Source: Oceanicoccus sp. (GTDB lineage: Bacteria > Pseudomonadota > Gammaproteobacteria > Pseudomonadales > Dasaniaceae). From it: DNA of 64,000 nucleotides. The notes under the pieces are model-generated. The model saw only the letters and a list, made by a program, of their open reading frames with translations, was not told the origin of the DNA and did no database searches. Made by a program: the position numbers and the translations under genes. Shown here piece by piece: positions 9,166 to 17,858 of the stretch (position 1 is the first letter of the stretch; each line of letters begins with the position of its first letter). The stretch lies in the NCBI RefSeq assembly GCF_029238675.1, contig NZ_JAQWFR010000010.1, positions 1 to 64,000 on the forward strand. Reading direction: 5' to 3'.

Positions 9166-10089
9166 TTAGTGGCTGCGGGAGATAATATAACTGGATAAAT
9201 CCTTCAGGGTTTGGGCGCTATCGCCAATGCCTTCCAGTGCGGTCAGCGCTTGCTGATGCAGTTGTCGAGCCTTCTCTTTGGCCCCACCTAGCCCCAACAA
9301 AGCGGGGTAGGTGGGCTTGTTCAGGGCTTGGTCGGCGCCCTGGGTTTTGCCCAGGGTGGCGGTATCGCTTTCGATATCCAGAATGTCGTCCTGTACCTGG
9401 AAGGCCAGGCCAATGGCTTCGGCATAGCGGTCCAGGTCCGCTAATTGCTGTGTGCTGGCGTTGGCCAAGATGGCACCCATAGCAACGGCAGCCCGGATCA
9501 GGGCACCAGTTTTTAAGCGGTGGATGATTTCCAGATGTTCGAGATCAATGGTTTGGTCCGCGGCGCCAAGGTCAATGGCCTGTCCCCCTACCATACCCTG
9601 CTGGCCTGAAGCGGTGCTGAGTATTTTTACTAATGTCAGTTGGGTTTCTGCGGGGCACTCTTCCAGTTCGGTTAGCAATTCAAAGGCGCGGGCTTGCAGG
9701 GCATCGCCGGCCAATATGGCGGTGGCTTCATCAAAGGCCTTATGGCAAGTGGGCTGGCCACGGCGCAGGTCATCGTCATCCATGGCGGGTAAATCGTCAT
9801 GGATTAAAGAGTAGGCATGGATCATTTCTACAGCGCAGGCGACTTTATCCGCATTGCTGGAGGCTGAAGTGTCAGGGTTGATGGCGTTAGCAGCTGCATA
9901 AACGAGTACCGGCCTTACCCGCTTGCCACCATTAATTAAACTGTATTGCATGGCTTGTTGTAATCGAGCCAGATATTCACTGCTGTCTGCCGGGGAATAG
10001 GGTGAAGCAAAACTGCCTACATAGAGGTTTAATGCACGATCTGCCCGCTGCTTGGCCTGTTGCAGATAGGCCTGGAAAGACTGGCTCAT
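9166..10089 (-). CDS. ispA: Farnesyl diphosphate synthase (geranyltranstransferase)
   Basis: A 307-residue trans-prenyltransferase that extends DMAPP/GPP with IPP to farnesyl diphosphate. The first Asp-rich motif is DDLPAMDDDD and the second is DDILD, both Mg-diphosphate sites. GGKRVRP is the IPP-binding segment. The ATG overlaps the xseB stop by one base (TAATG), so translation is probably coupled. Confidence 0.95.
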   Translation of the reverse strand: MSQSFQAYLQQAKQRADRALNLYVGSFASPYSPADSSEYLARLQQAMQYSLINGGKRVRPVLVYAAANAINPDTSASSNADKVACAVEMIHAYSLIHDDLPAMDDDDLRRGQPTCHKAFDEATAILAGDALQARAFELLTELEECPAETQLTLVKILSTASGQQGMVGGQAIDLGAADQTIDLEHLEIIHRLKTGALIRAAVAMGAILANASTQQLADLDRYAEAIGLAFQVQDDILDIESDTATLGKTQGADQALNKPTYPALLGLGGAKEKARQLHQQALTALEGIGDSAQTLKDLSSYIISRSH

Positions 10090-10343
10090 TATGACTCGTC
10101 GTCCTCGTCAAAGTCTTGATCGAGGTCGACGGCTTTGAGTTTGCCGTTTTCTTCCACCAGCATTTGTACTTTTTGCTCGGCCTGGGATAGGGCCGTTTGG
10201 CATTCGCGGGTCAGCTTGATGCCCTGCTCAAAGGCTTTTAAGGATTCTTCAAGGGTGAGATCGCCGTTCTCCATATCTTCGACCAGCTCTTCCAGCTGGT
10301 CCAGGGCTTCTTCGAAGTCGACGCTTTTTTTGGCTTTGGCCAT
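10089..10343 (-). CDS. xseB: Exodeoxyribonuclease VII small subunit
   Basis: An 84-residue coiled-coil protein matching Xse[33 protein letters not shown] is nearly invariant in the family. It combines with XseA to degrade single-stranded DNA; xseA is not in this window. It heads the xseB-ispA-dxs unit. The acidic tail [12 protein letters not shown] is typical. Confidence 0.95.
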   Translation of the reverse strand: MAKAKKSVDFEEALDQLEELVEDMENGDLTLEESLKAFEQGIKLTRECQTALSQAEQKVQMLVEENGKLKAVDLDQDFDEDDES

Positions 10344-10660
10344 GTAAGGCTCCTGAAACGGGTTGCTCTGGGCTTATAAAATCGGGGCCAAGGTAACCGA
10401 GGGGCAGGTTTGGGTCAACCTCTGTAGGGTGGATTGCAATCCCTGAAAGGCTGTGGGCTCAAGTCTGCCTGCAAAAGGCCGCTATTCTTCTAACAAAAGC
10501 ATTTTTACCCGCAGTAAATATTTCTTGCCTGATAGCACTTCCCGGCTGTACTCGCGTAAGATTAAGGCTAGACTGTAAGTATTGGAAAAGTAGAGAGTTT
10601 CTCAGCCTAGAGCGGTTGAGCTACCCTTAGGCATAGACACAAGCGATTAGGAGTTTGGCA
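10344..10660. other. Intergenic region between xseB and pomA
   Basis: A divergent promoter region of about 315 bases. It holds a truncated copy of the TAGGGTGGATT repeat (about 10424) and, before pomA, a clear TTAGGAG ribosome site. No ORF or RNA is recognised. Promoter elements are not clear enough to call. Confidence 0.5.
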
Positions 10661-11419
10661 GTGGATTTAGCAACCCTTATAGGCATTATCGGTGCAATGG
10701 CTATTATCATCGCCGCGATGGTACTCAGTGGTGGCGTTGGCATGTTTGTTGATGTTCCATCGGTATTGATTGTTATTGTCGGTAGTATCTTTGTGGTGAT
10801 GGCAAAATTTGGCCTGAGTCAGTTTTTGGGTGCCGGCAAAGTGGCTGCCAAAGCCTTTATGTTTAAAGTGGAAGATCCCGCTGAGACGATCGATGAAATT
10901 GTCGGGCTGGCAGATGAAGCGCGCAGGGGGGGCTTATTGGCCCTTGAAGGTAAGGAATTAAGCAGTGACTTTCTGCAGGGAGGGATCCAGCTACTGGTTG
11001 ATGGTCACGACCCGGATGTGGTCAAAACACTGCTCTCCAAAGATAAAGACAAAGCCGTTGAGCGTCATTCCCTGGGTGCAGATATTTTTGCGGCCCTGGG
11101 TAATGTGGCACCGGCAATGGGGATGATCGGTACTCTGGTTGGTCTGGTAGCAATGCTATCCAATATGGATGACCCCAAGTCAATCGGCCCGGCCATGGCA
11201 GTAGCACTATTAACCACACTCTATGGTGCAATGCTGGCGAATATGGTCGCTATTCCTATTGCAGATAAATTAAGCCTGCGCCGCGGCGAAGAAGATATGA
11301 GTAAAAGCCTGATTATTGATGCGTTGCTGGCGATTCAGGGCGGTCAAAACCCCAGGGTGATTGACTCCATGCTGCGCAATTATCTACCCGAGGGTCAGCG
11401 CGAAAAGGTTGACGAGTAG
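10661..11419 (+). CDS. pomA: Flagellar motor stator protein PomA/MotA (sodium type)
   Basis: A 252-residue inner-membrane protein with four hydrophobic segments. I prefer the GTG at 10661 because TTAGGAG lies seven bases upstream and the product then begins MDLATLIGIIGA, as in PomA; a TTG two codons earlier is also in frame. A cytoplasmic loop (about 55-150) separates TM2 from TM3, and PAMGMIGTLVGLVAML is the conserved stator segment. With PomB it forms the ion channel turning the flagellum. Location next to xseB-ispA-dxs is as in Vibrio. Confidence 0.9.
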   Translation: MDLATLIGIIGAMAIIIAAMVLSGGVGMFVDVPSVLIVIVGSIFVVMAKFGLSQFLGAGKVAAKAFMFKVEDPAETIDEIVGLADEARRGGLLALEGKELSSDFLQGGIQLLVDGHDPDVVKTLLSKDKDKAVERHSLGADIFAALGNVAPAMGMIGTLVGLVAMLSNMDDPKSIGPAMAVALLTTLYGAMLANMVAIPIADKLSLRRGEEDMSKSLIIDALLAIQGGQNPRVIDSMLRNYLPEGQREKVDE

Positions 11420-11450
11420 TGATCAGTTTTAGCCAGCGGTATAACCATTC

Positions 11451-12479
11451 ATGAGTGACGAAGAAGCTAATTGTCCCGAATGCCCACCACCGGGTGCCCC
11501 CAGCTGGATGGCAACTTTTGCGGATTTGATGTCGCTGTTGATGTGTTTTTTCGTGTTGCTGTTATCTTTTTCTGAAATGGACGCGATGAAGTTTAAACGG
11601 CTTGCGGGTTCTATGGCCCAGGCCTTTGGTGTGCAAAATAAACTGGATGTTAAAGACCCGCCAAAGGGCACCAGTATTATTGCACAGGAGTTTAGCCCGG
11701 GTCGTCCTGACCCCACTCCGATTAATCAAATTTATCAACACACCGATGATTTAACCGAGCTATCTTTGGAGGTGAATGCCTCGGAAGAATATGATGTGCA
11801 GGCCGGTATTGACGGGCAAGAAGCAGGCGTGCCCGATAGTGAAGAAAAAAAAGAGTCGGTTGATGAACAGGATGTTATTGAAAAAATTGAAGAGCTGATT
11901 AAAGCAACGCAGCAGGATGCCCGAGAGTTAGCGCAAGCCCTGCAAGATCAAATTATCAAAGGTGAAGTCGAAGTAGAAACCCAGGGTCGGCAAATTATTG
12001 TCAGGATTCGGGAGAAGGGTTCTTTTGCTTCCGGCTCGGCGGAGCTGGCGGGTAATTACTTGCCCCTGCTGCAAGAAATGCGCGATGTGCTGTCTACTAA
12101 AGAAGGTGATATTTCTATTCAGGGACATACTGATGATATTCCGATTAAGACCTCGCGTTTTCGTTCTAACTGGGAGCTATCTACCAGCCGGGCTGTTTCC
12201 GTTGCCCATGCCATTTTTGATGGTGGCATTTTAAATCCGAATCGTGTTCAGGTGAGTGGCTTTGCCGCTACTAAACCCCTTGCCAGTAATGAAACAATAG
12301 AAGGCCGCGCTAAAAACCGCCGCGTTGAAATTGTGATTCAACAGGGTTTGGGGGGCGAGGCGATGCAGCAGGGCCTGCGCAACTTAAAAGAAAAAGATCC
12401 TGAGTTTTACCAGTCACTGGAATTGGAGCCACAGGATAGTGCACCAGCCTTTAATCTGGATCGATCAGATATTTTTTAA
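11451..12479 (+). CDS. pomB: Flagellar motor stator protein PomB/MotB
   Basis: A 342-residue protein with an N-terminal cytoplasmic tail and a single TM helix (about 20-42) carrying the ion-binding Asp25 in ATFADLMSLLMCFFVLLLSF. A long acidic linker leads to an OmpA-like peptidoglycan-binding domain (about 195-300; GHTDDIPI, NWELSTSRA, GRAKNRRVEI). The motif set and PomA pairing favour a Na+-driven stator. The gene is 31 bases after pomA, and no other flagellar genes are present here. Confidence 0.9.
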   Translation: MSDEEANCPECPPPGAPSWMATFADLMSLLMCFFVLLLSFSEMDAMKFKRLAGSMAQAFGVQNKLDVKDPPKGTSIIAQEFSPGRPDPTPINQIYQHTDDLTELSLEVNASEEYDVQAGIDGQEAGVPDSEEKKESVDEQDVIEKIEELIKATQQDARELAQALQDQIIKGEVEVETQGRQIIVRIREKGSFASGSAELAGNYLPLLQEMRDVLSTKEGDISIQGHTDDIPIKTSRFRSNWELSTSRAVSVAHAIFDGGILNPNRVQVSGFAATKPLASNETIEGRAKNRRVEIVIQQGLGGEAMQQGLRNLKEKDPEFYQSLELEPQDSAPAFNLDRSDIF

Positions 12480-12492
12480 ATAGAAGAGAGTT

Positions 12493-13080
12493 ATGAACGA
12501 AGAACGCCGCCGTTATTTTAGAATTGATGACTCTATGGGAGTCTCCTATCGCTGTATAGGTAACGAAGAGGCAAAGGTCTTTACTAAGCAGTCCCTGGAA
12601 CATGGTGGCGCGTTTGATTTTGCGGCTAACTTTGATAACCGTATTCAAACTTTATTGGATACCTGCAAAATTCAAGTGCCGGTAGCCGCTGAATTAATTG
12701 ATTTGATGAATAAAAAACTCAACTTTGTGATTGCACAAATGGATGTGGATTCTGAGTTGATGCACAAAATTGCTTATTCGTTAAAGCAGGTTAATGTCAG
12801 TGCCTGCGGTATGGCTTTTGCTAATGAGGAGGTGTTGAAAAAAGGGCAGTTATTGCAGTTGGATATTATGCTGCATCCCTCTGAGCTGCATGTTTCTGCT
12901 TTAGCAGAAGTTGTTGACTGTATACCGCTGGATGTTGGTGAGGTGCAGGATGATAAAATCTGTTTTGTACGGGTTGATTTTACTGAAGTAAACGGTAATG
13001 ATCAGGAATTATTGATCCAGCATATTGTCAAACGTCAATCAGAAATACTGAAACAAAAACGCCGGTTGGCTGACTCTTAA
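12493..13080 (+). CDS. PilZ-domain protein (c-di-GMP receptor candidate)
   Basis: A 195-residue cytosolic protein. RRRYFRI (5-11) supplies the PilZ RxxxR element, and NVSACGMAF (about 99-107) corresponds to the D/NxSxxG motif; an insertion of about 80 residues, partly helical, separates them. Position 13 bases after pomB suggests co-transcription and a role linking c-di-GMP to motility, as for YcgR-type brakes, though this one lacks the YcgR N-domain. Confidence 0.75.
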   Translation: MNEERRRYFRIDDSMGVSYRCIGNEEAKVFTKQSLEHGGAFDFAANFDNRIQTLLDTCKIQVPVAAELIDLMNKKLNFVIAQMDVDSELMHKIAYSLKQVNVSACGMAFANEEVLKKGQLLQLDIMLHPSELHVSALAEVVDCIPLDVGEVQDDKICFVRVDFTEVNGNDQELLIQHIVKRQSEILKQKRRLADS

Positions 13081-13110
13081 GAGGTATTATCACAAAAAGG
13101 AGTTGGGTTT

Positions 13111-13680
13111 GTGCAAATACTACGATTGAATAAAGCTGGTCACCCTATTGACTGGCTGCATTGGCAGGATGCGGTTTGCCTTATCTCCCGTGAGTTAGTG
13201 TGTTGGAGTATGGGTGATATTATTTTTAATATCCACGGTGGCTACAACCGTTTAACTGAAAAACGCTCTGTGATTGAGTTGCCTAGTATTATCGCCTGTG
13301 GGGGTGAAAAACTGGCCCGGGTTAAAAGCAAGTCTCCTTTAAGTAACCGAGCCCTTTTTGAGCGTGACAATAATCAATGTATGTACTGCGGTCATTTTTT
13401 TAATGCCAAAGAGCTAACCCGGGATCATATCATTCCCAGCTCCAGAGGTGGCCGAGATATATGGGAGAATGTGGTTGCAGCCTGCCGTCGTTGCAACCAG
13501 CATAAGGCAAATCGAAAATTGAATGAAACCAATTTGGAATTATTGGCATTGCCTTATCGGCCAAACCCTGCAGAATATTTAGCGCTGGTAAATAGTCGGC
13601 GTATTCTGCCAGAGCAGGCAGATTTTTTAAGTAAGCAGTTCTCTGCGAATTGCCGTTGGCAAATGCCAGTGGTGCATTAA
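13111..13680 (+). CDS. HNH endonuclease family protein
   Basis: A 189-residue protein from GTG, with AAAAGGAG upstream. The HNH fold is clear: CMYCG zinc knuckle, ELTRDHIIPSSRGG, WENVVAACRRCNQHKANR with the second CxxC pair and final Asn/His. The N-terminal RxLNKAGHPIDW segment and LALPYRPNPAEYLAL tail are found in widely conserved bacterial HNH proteins with unproven substrate. It is not linked to a restriction or CRISPR system here. Confidence 0.82.
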   Translation: MQILRLNKAGHPIDWLHWQDAVCLISRELVCWSMGDIIFNIHGGYNRLTEKRSVIELPSIIACGGEKLARVKSKSPLSNRALFERDNNQCMYCGHFFNAKELTRDHIIPSSRGGRDIWENVVAACRRCNQHKANRKLNETNLELLALPYRPNPAEYLALVNSRRILPEQADFLSKQFSANCRWQMPVVH

Positions 13681-13695
13681 TTTTTTGGAGTTGTT

Positions 13696-13935
13696 ATGTG
13701 GCCTGCCTTTGTTATCGCTTTGTTATCCGGTTTATGTATCGGTTATTGGGTAGGTAGAAATACCCGTTCTTCCTCCGCCTTTGAAGCGGAGCAACAATTA
13801 GAGCAGGCCGGGCAGGATTTAGAGCAGGCCCGCAGCACACAAAAGTTGTTAGAGCAGCAGGTGGCTGATTTGAAATATCAGTTAGGGGAAGAGAAAAAAG
13901 CCCGGGCTTATGCTGAGGGGCGTGATAACAGTTAG
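13696..13935 (+). CDS. Small membrane-anchored coiled-coil protein
   Basis: A 79-residue protein with an N-terminal TM helix (WPAFVIALLSGLCIGYWVG) followed by a Glu/Gln-rich coiled coil (about 28-75). A TTGGAG site precedes the ATG. It follows the HNH gene by 15 bases. No family name recognised; topology is like small inner-membrane adaptor proteins. Confidence 0.6.
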   Translation: MWPAFVIALLSGLCIGYWVGRNTRSSSAFEAEQQLEQAGQDLEQARSTQKLLEQQVADLKYQLGEEKKARAYAEGRDNS

Positions 13936-13939
13936 TTCT

Positions 13940-13967
13940 GTCACTCCCGCCTTCGCGGGAATGACGG
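13940..13967. repeat. GTCATTCCCGC-type palindromic repeat
   Basis: GTCACTCCCGC / GCGGGAATGAC, four bases after the stop of the small coiled-coil gene, between convergent genes, where it could double as a bidirectional transcription or mRNA-decay barrier. Confidence 0.75.
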
Positions 13968-14026
13968 GGTGTTTTATGACAGAGGGTTTTATGATGGGAA
14001 GCTGATAGCAATCCCCTCGCAAACCC

Positions 14027-15190
14027 CTAAATACAAATTTTATTCAGTTCACTATCCACTTTATTGGCTGTGTCTTGCTGGTCATGAGCCTTTTCAGAAA
14101 TAATACCTAATCCGGCACTGACTTCGCGAATCTGGTCGGCAATACTCGACATTTGTTGGTTAATACTATCAGTGGCATTATTTTGCATGGCGGTACCTTC
14201 GGCTATCTGCATGGCCAGACTATCGACATTGGCAACAACGGATTGTACCTGTTGTAAAACGCTTTCCACTTGTTGGCTTTGTTCAAGGCTGTTGCTGCTA
14301 AGTAGTCGCCCCTGTTCCATCGCTGCTACAGCGCTCTGGGCTTTCTCCTGTAAACCTTCAACCATAGTTTGTATCTCACCGGTTGAATCCTGGGTACGGT
14401 GGGCCAGGGCTCTTACCTCATCTGCTACCACCGCAAAGCCACGACCTTGCTCACCGGCACGGGCCGCTTCAATGGCCGCGTTTAAGGCTAGCAGGTTAGT
14501 CTGCTCGGCAATACCGCCGATCACATCCAGTACTGAGCCAATTTGCGCACTTTCTTCCTGCAGGCGGGCAATATTTTCGCTCATCAGCGCTACGTTATTG
14601 ACCAGCTCTTTCATCGAGGCCTGGTTGGAGTTCGAGGCTCCTGACCCCAGCTCCAGCGACTCCAGTGCCTCGCCAATGGTTGAGGTAATTTGACCGGCAG
14701 TGTCAGACAGGGTTGAGGATGTGTCGGCAATTTGGCCGATAGACTCGGCAATATTAAGGGCTTCCGAACTGCTGGTTTCCAGCTGCTGAACTGAGTTGGA
14801 CATTCTTTGAGCCTGATCCTGAGAGCCTTGTAAGACATTATTGGCATCACTACGAATATTGGTCATTACATCACGCAGATCCTCAATAAAGCGATTGAGA
14901 GTATTGCTGATTGCGGCCAGCTCATCTGAACCGGGGTCTTGCAGCGGGTTTGATGGGGCTGTTTCAGTGCTGATGACCAGATTCAAGTAGGTATCCAGCT
15001 CGTTCAGGCGGTTGACCACCTGAGTCTTAATACTCCAGGCTACTACGGCGACCAGTACTATCGCGGCAATGGCCACGGTGAAGATATTAATAGTATCCAA
15101 GGCAAAATGGATCACGGCCAGAATGATAATGCTGGCGATTCCTGCCGGTAACAGGGTGCGCCCAAGCAGGCTAGATGAAAATAAAGGCAT
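14027..15190 (-). CDS. Methyl-accepting chemotaxis protein, short N-terminus
   Basis: A 387-residue chemoreceptor. Two hydrophobic stretches (about 10-30 and 33-52) with almost no periplasmic loop, then HAMP-like sequence and the long signalling coiled coil. The kinase-contacting tip is [23 protein letters not shown]. With no external sensor domain, it probably senses internal or membrane signals. No C-terminal CheR-docking pentapeptide is seen (ends NKICI). Not in an operon with che genes. Confidence 0.88.
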   Translation of the reverse strand: MPLFSSSLLGRTLLPAGIASIIILAVIHFALDTINIFTVAIAAIVLVAVVAWSIKTQVVNRLNELDTYLNLVISTETAPSNPLQDPGSDELAAISNTLNRFIEDLRDVMTNIRSDANNVLQGSQDQAQRMSNSVQQLETSSSEALNIAESIGQIADTSSTLSDTAGQITSTIGEALESLELGSGASNSNQASMKELVNNVALMSENIARLQEESAQIGSVLDVIGGIAEQTNLLALNAAIEAARAGEQGRGFAVVADEVRALAHRTQDSTGEIQTMVEGLQEKAQSAVAAMEQGRLLSSNSLEQSQQVESVLQQVQSVVANVDSLAMQIAEGTAMQNNATDSINQQMSSIADQIREVSAGLGIISEKAHDQQDTANKVDSELNKICI

Positions 15191-15506
15191 GGTTTTATCT
15201 CGTTTCGTTATAAATAGAGCGATAATGGTTTAATTGTAGCAACTGCTGAAAATTGAGCATGGATATATTCACCTAATCTTTCTATGGGATGGCGCTAAAT
15301 TTATTTGTTTTGTCGGGGTGGGGCTATGGGCACCAGAAGTGTCATATAGAGTGAGTGTGTTAGGAAAAACTACTTTCATTGCTGGAACTTAAGCCACAAT
15401 AGACTTAAAGTAGTAACATTATATTTTATGGGGTTGAACGACTACTGGCTGGAGCTCTGACGGAGTGCCCGCAGCGGCCACTTTTATTAACAGGATTGAA
15501 TGCACT
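15191..15506. other. Intergenic region upstream of the GntR gene
   Basis: About 315 bases between divergent genes. A possible promoter for the GntR gene lies around the A/T-rich stretch ACATTATATTTTATGG near 15417. No RNA gene, ORF or clear GntR operator palindrome was recognised. Confidence 0.4.
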
Positions 15507-15538
15507 GGTAGATAGGTAGATAGGTAGAAAGGTAAAAA
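15507..15538 (+). repeat. Four 8-bp direct repeats overlapping the ribosome-binding region
   Basis: GGTAGATA, GGTAGATA, GGTAGAAA, GGTAAAAA run head to tail and end one base before the ATG of the GntR gene. The last copies supply the only purine-rich site before the start. Confidence 0.85.
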
Positions 15539-15539
15539 C

Positions 15540-16325
15540 ATGGATTTGGTCATCGATAAACTGTTTACCCAGTTAGAACTGGAATCATTAAGGGGTGAGG
15601 CGCCAACACCGCTCTATCACCAGATGTATACCTTGCTGAAAAGCCGTATTTTGGACGGTTCTATTGCCCATAGCACTCAGATGCCTACGGAGCAGCAATT
15701 AGCAGAAGCTTTTAATATATCCCGTATTACCGCTAAGCGGGCGATGGATGAATTAGCCGCTGAGGCGTTGGTTGAGCGCCGTCGTGGTAAAGGCACCCAT
15801 GTTACTCACCATTACAGCCCTGAGCCTGTGCCGGCACCATTGACGGGGATGTTGCAGAAGTTGGCCAGTACGGATCAGAATACCAAAATCAAAGTACTTG
15901 ATGTGGGTATGCTGGTGCCACCGGGTGATATTCGGATTGAGCTGGGTTTGCAGGATGATGAAAAAGCCCATCGTGTTGTTCGGGTGCGAAGCACTGAAAA
16001 TGGCGAGCCCTTTGCGCACTATATAAGCTGGACAGTAGGTATGAAGGAGGGCTTTAGTCGCAGCGACCTGGAAACTCGCGTTCGTTATGACATTATGAAA
16101 GAAAATGGCCATGAAGTGACTCGCATTGACCAGAACCTGACGGCTATCAGTGCCCAGGAATTTGTTGCCAATGAGCTGGATATGAAAGTTGGTGAGCCCG
16201 TGCTTAGTCTTACCCGTCGCTCGTTTACTGAAGACGGCCGTCTGGTTGATATTCTCTACTGCCACTATAACCCCAAGCGTTTTCAACACCGCATGTCTAT
16301 GGATATGGACGACTACCGCGGTTAG
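15540..16325 (+). CDS. GntR-family transcriptional regulator (HutC/UTRA subfamily)
   Basis: A 261-residue protein. The winged HTH spans about 22-92 (TPLYHQMYTLLKSRILDG, QMPTEQQLAEAFNISRITA, LVERRRGKGTHV). A UTRA ligand-binding domain follows (about 110-255; RVRSTENGEPFAHYISWTV). Such regulators bind a metabolite and release DNA. The downstream NmrA-like gene is 69 bases away; the effector is unknown. Confidence 0.87.
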   Translation: MDLVIDKLFTQLELESLRGEAPTPLYHQMYTLLKSRILDGSIAHSTQMPTEQQLAEAFNISRITAKRAMDELAAEALVERRRGKGTHVTHHYSPEPVPAPLTGMLQKLASTDQNTKIKVLDVGMLVPPGDIRIELGLQDDEKAHRVVRVRSTENGEPFAHYISWTVGMKEGFSRSDLETRVRYDIMKENGHEVTRIDQNLTAISAQEFVANELDMKVGEPVLSLTRRSFTEDGRLVDILYCHYNPKRFQHRMSMDMDDYRG

Positions 16326-16394
16326 ACGCTATTTAACCACCTGAAGTCATAGTCCGCTATAATTGCCCCTCATAATTCCCGGAGGCAAAACGCA

Positions 16395-17258
16395 ATGAGC
16401 GAAACAATTTTACTAACTGGCGCCAATGGCAAAACCGGTAGAGCTATCTTAAAAAAACTGGTTGGCTTAAAGCTGGTAGTAAAAGTTTTTATCCGCGATA
16501 AAAACCAATGGCAGGATTTAAAGGCATTGGGTGCAGCAGGTTTTGCTGTGGGGGATATGTTAGATGTTGATAGCATTGATAGTGCCGTTATGGGTTGTCA
16601 AAAAATTATCCACGTTGGCCCACCCATGCACCCTGATGAAAAAACCATTACCCAATCATTTATTGAAGCGGCGATAAAACAGAATATAGGCCATTTTATT
16701 TACTATTCCGTAATGCATCCCTTGCGCCGTGATGTTCGTCATCACCGCCTAAAGCTGGACGCCGAAGAAGTGTTGGTTGAGTCGGGTATTCCCTACACCA
16801 TTTTGCAACCCATTCGTTATATGCAGCATCTTTTACCCATTTGGAATAAGGTAGTAGAGGAGGGGGTGCATGCCATGCCGTTTAATACCGAGGTGATGTT
16901 CAACGTGGTGGACCTTGAAGACCTGGCGGAAGCTACAGCCATTGTTGCTGCCGAGCCTGGCCATTATTTTGCCACCTATGAGCTGGCAGGCGTTGAGCCA
17001 TTAAGCCAAACGGATATGGCAGCGATTATTTCAGATGTGATTGGTACGCCTGTTACAGCCCAGGCTATTTCACAGCAACAGCTAGCAGACAATGCCCGGG
17101 AGAAAGGGTTTAACGAAGACAAGGTTGAGCAAATGATGCTTATGAATAAGCACTATGATGACTGTGGCTTTTTGGGTAGCCCGAATGTGTTGCGCTGGAT
17201 ACTGGGCCGCCAGCCCACCCTTTATCGTGAGTTTGTAGAGCGTTTACACCAAGCCTGA
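16395..17258 (+). CDS. NmrA-family NAD(P)-binding protein
   Basis: A 287-residue atypical short-chain dehydrogenase. The Rossmann motif TGANGKTGRAIL is at residues 8-19, and the conserved HVGPPMHPDE and YYSVMHP segments follow. The catalytic YxxxK is not evident, as in NmrA-like redox-sensor proteins or atypical reductases. CCCGGAGG precedes the ATG. It may be the target of the upstream GntR regulator; substrate unknown. Confidence 0.78.
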   Translation: MSETILLTGANGKTGRAILKKLVGLKLVVKVFIRDKNQWQDLKALGAAGFAVGDMLDVDSIDSAVMGCQKIIHVGPPMHPDEKTITQSFIEAAIKQNIGHFIYYSVMHPLRRDVRHHRLKLDAEEVLVESGIPYTILQPIRYMQHLLPIWNKVVEEGVHAMPFNTEVMFNVVDLEDLAEATAIVAAEPGHYFATYELAGVEPLSQTDMAAIISDVIGTPVTAQAISQQQLADNAREKGFNEDKVEQMMLMNKHYDDCGFLGSPNVLRWILGRQPTLYREFVERLHQA

Positions 17259-17287
17259 CAGGGGTTTGGTACAGAGTAGAGGTCAGG

Positions 17288-17315
17288 TTGTTAGTCAATC
17301 AGCATCTGTTATACT
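17288..17315 (+). promoter_or_regulatory. Sigma-70-like promoter candidate upstream of csrA
   Basis: TTGTTA, 16-base spacer, TATACT. It is about 190 bases before csrA, giving a long leader. The assignment to csrA is by position only. Confidence 0.4.
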
Positions 17316-17501
17316 TCTGCAACTTAGGGTGATTGTTAGATGTAATGCCCTATAAAGTGCGATCTATTCTTTACTGGTTTATGCACACCCTCGGGTGGTT
17401 CCAGTATTGTAAGCAGGAGCTAGAAATATACGGGTGGTAACTGTATTGAAGCCAGGTGAGGCAGTGATGGATTATGAGAAAGTGACTGTAGGAGAAAGGC
17501 T

Positions 17502-17705
17502 GTGTTAATACTAACCCGAAGAATTGGTGAAACTGTTATCATCGGTGATGATGTAAAAATCACTGTATTAGAAGTTCAAGGTAATCAGGTCCGTTTGGGT
17601 ATCAGTGCCCCCCGTGAGGTAGAAGTCCACCGCGAAGAAATTTACCAGCGTATCCAGCAGGAAAAAGCCGGTAATATTGATCCCGATAATCGTGGCAATC
17701 GCTGA
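17502..17705 (+). CDS. csrA: Carbon storage regulator CsrA
   Basis: A 67-residue post-transcriptional regulator, nearly identical in pattern to the family ([37 protein letters not shown]). R44 and L4 RNA-contact positions are present. CsrA dimers bind GGA motifs in mRNA leaders. GTG start with AGGAG upstream. The usual lysC or alaS neighbours are missing. Directly repeated GATTAAGCAAACATTT units and a terminator follow. Confidence 0.96.
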   Translation: MLILTRRIGETVIIGDDVKITVLEVQGNQVRLGISAPREVEVHREEIYQRIQQEKAGNIDPDNRGNR

Positions 17706-17725
17706 TTAATAACCGTTAGTCGATG

Positions 17726-17787
17726 GATTAAGCAAACATTTGATTAAGCAAACATTTGATTAAATAAACATGGATTAAGCAAACAAT
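17726..17787 (+). repeat. Four ~16-bp tandem repeats in the csrA 3' UTR
   Basis: GATTAAGCAAACATTT twice exactly, then two diverged copies. Several ATGGAT sequences lie at the edges. They sit between the csrA stop and its terminator. Confidence 0.85.
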
Positions 17788-17792
17788 GGATC

Positions 17793-17826
17793 AAAAAAAG
17801 CGCAACCCTTGGGCTGCGCTTTTTTG
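17793..17826 (+). terminator. Rho-independent terminator of csrA
   Basis: A-run, GCGCAACCC, TT, GGGCTGCGC, T-run. The matching A and T runs could make it bidirectional, also ending the convergent chrR transcript. Confidence 0.9.
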
Positions 17827-17858
17827 TTTGTGGTTCTATCTTTTCGTTTTATCAAAGC

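Noticed and set aside
14172-14693. 173-codon plus-strand frame opposite the chemoreceptor
   Set aside because: Ser/Cys/Ala-rich composition is typical of the antisense of a chemoreceptor coiled coil.
17346-17441. 31-codon ORF in the csrA leader
   Set aside because: No ribosome site and no recognisable sequence; probably leader RNA.
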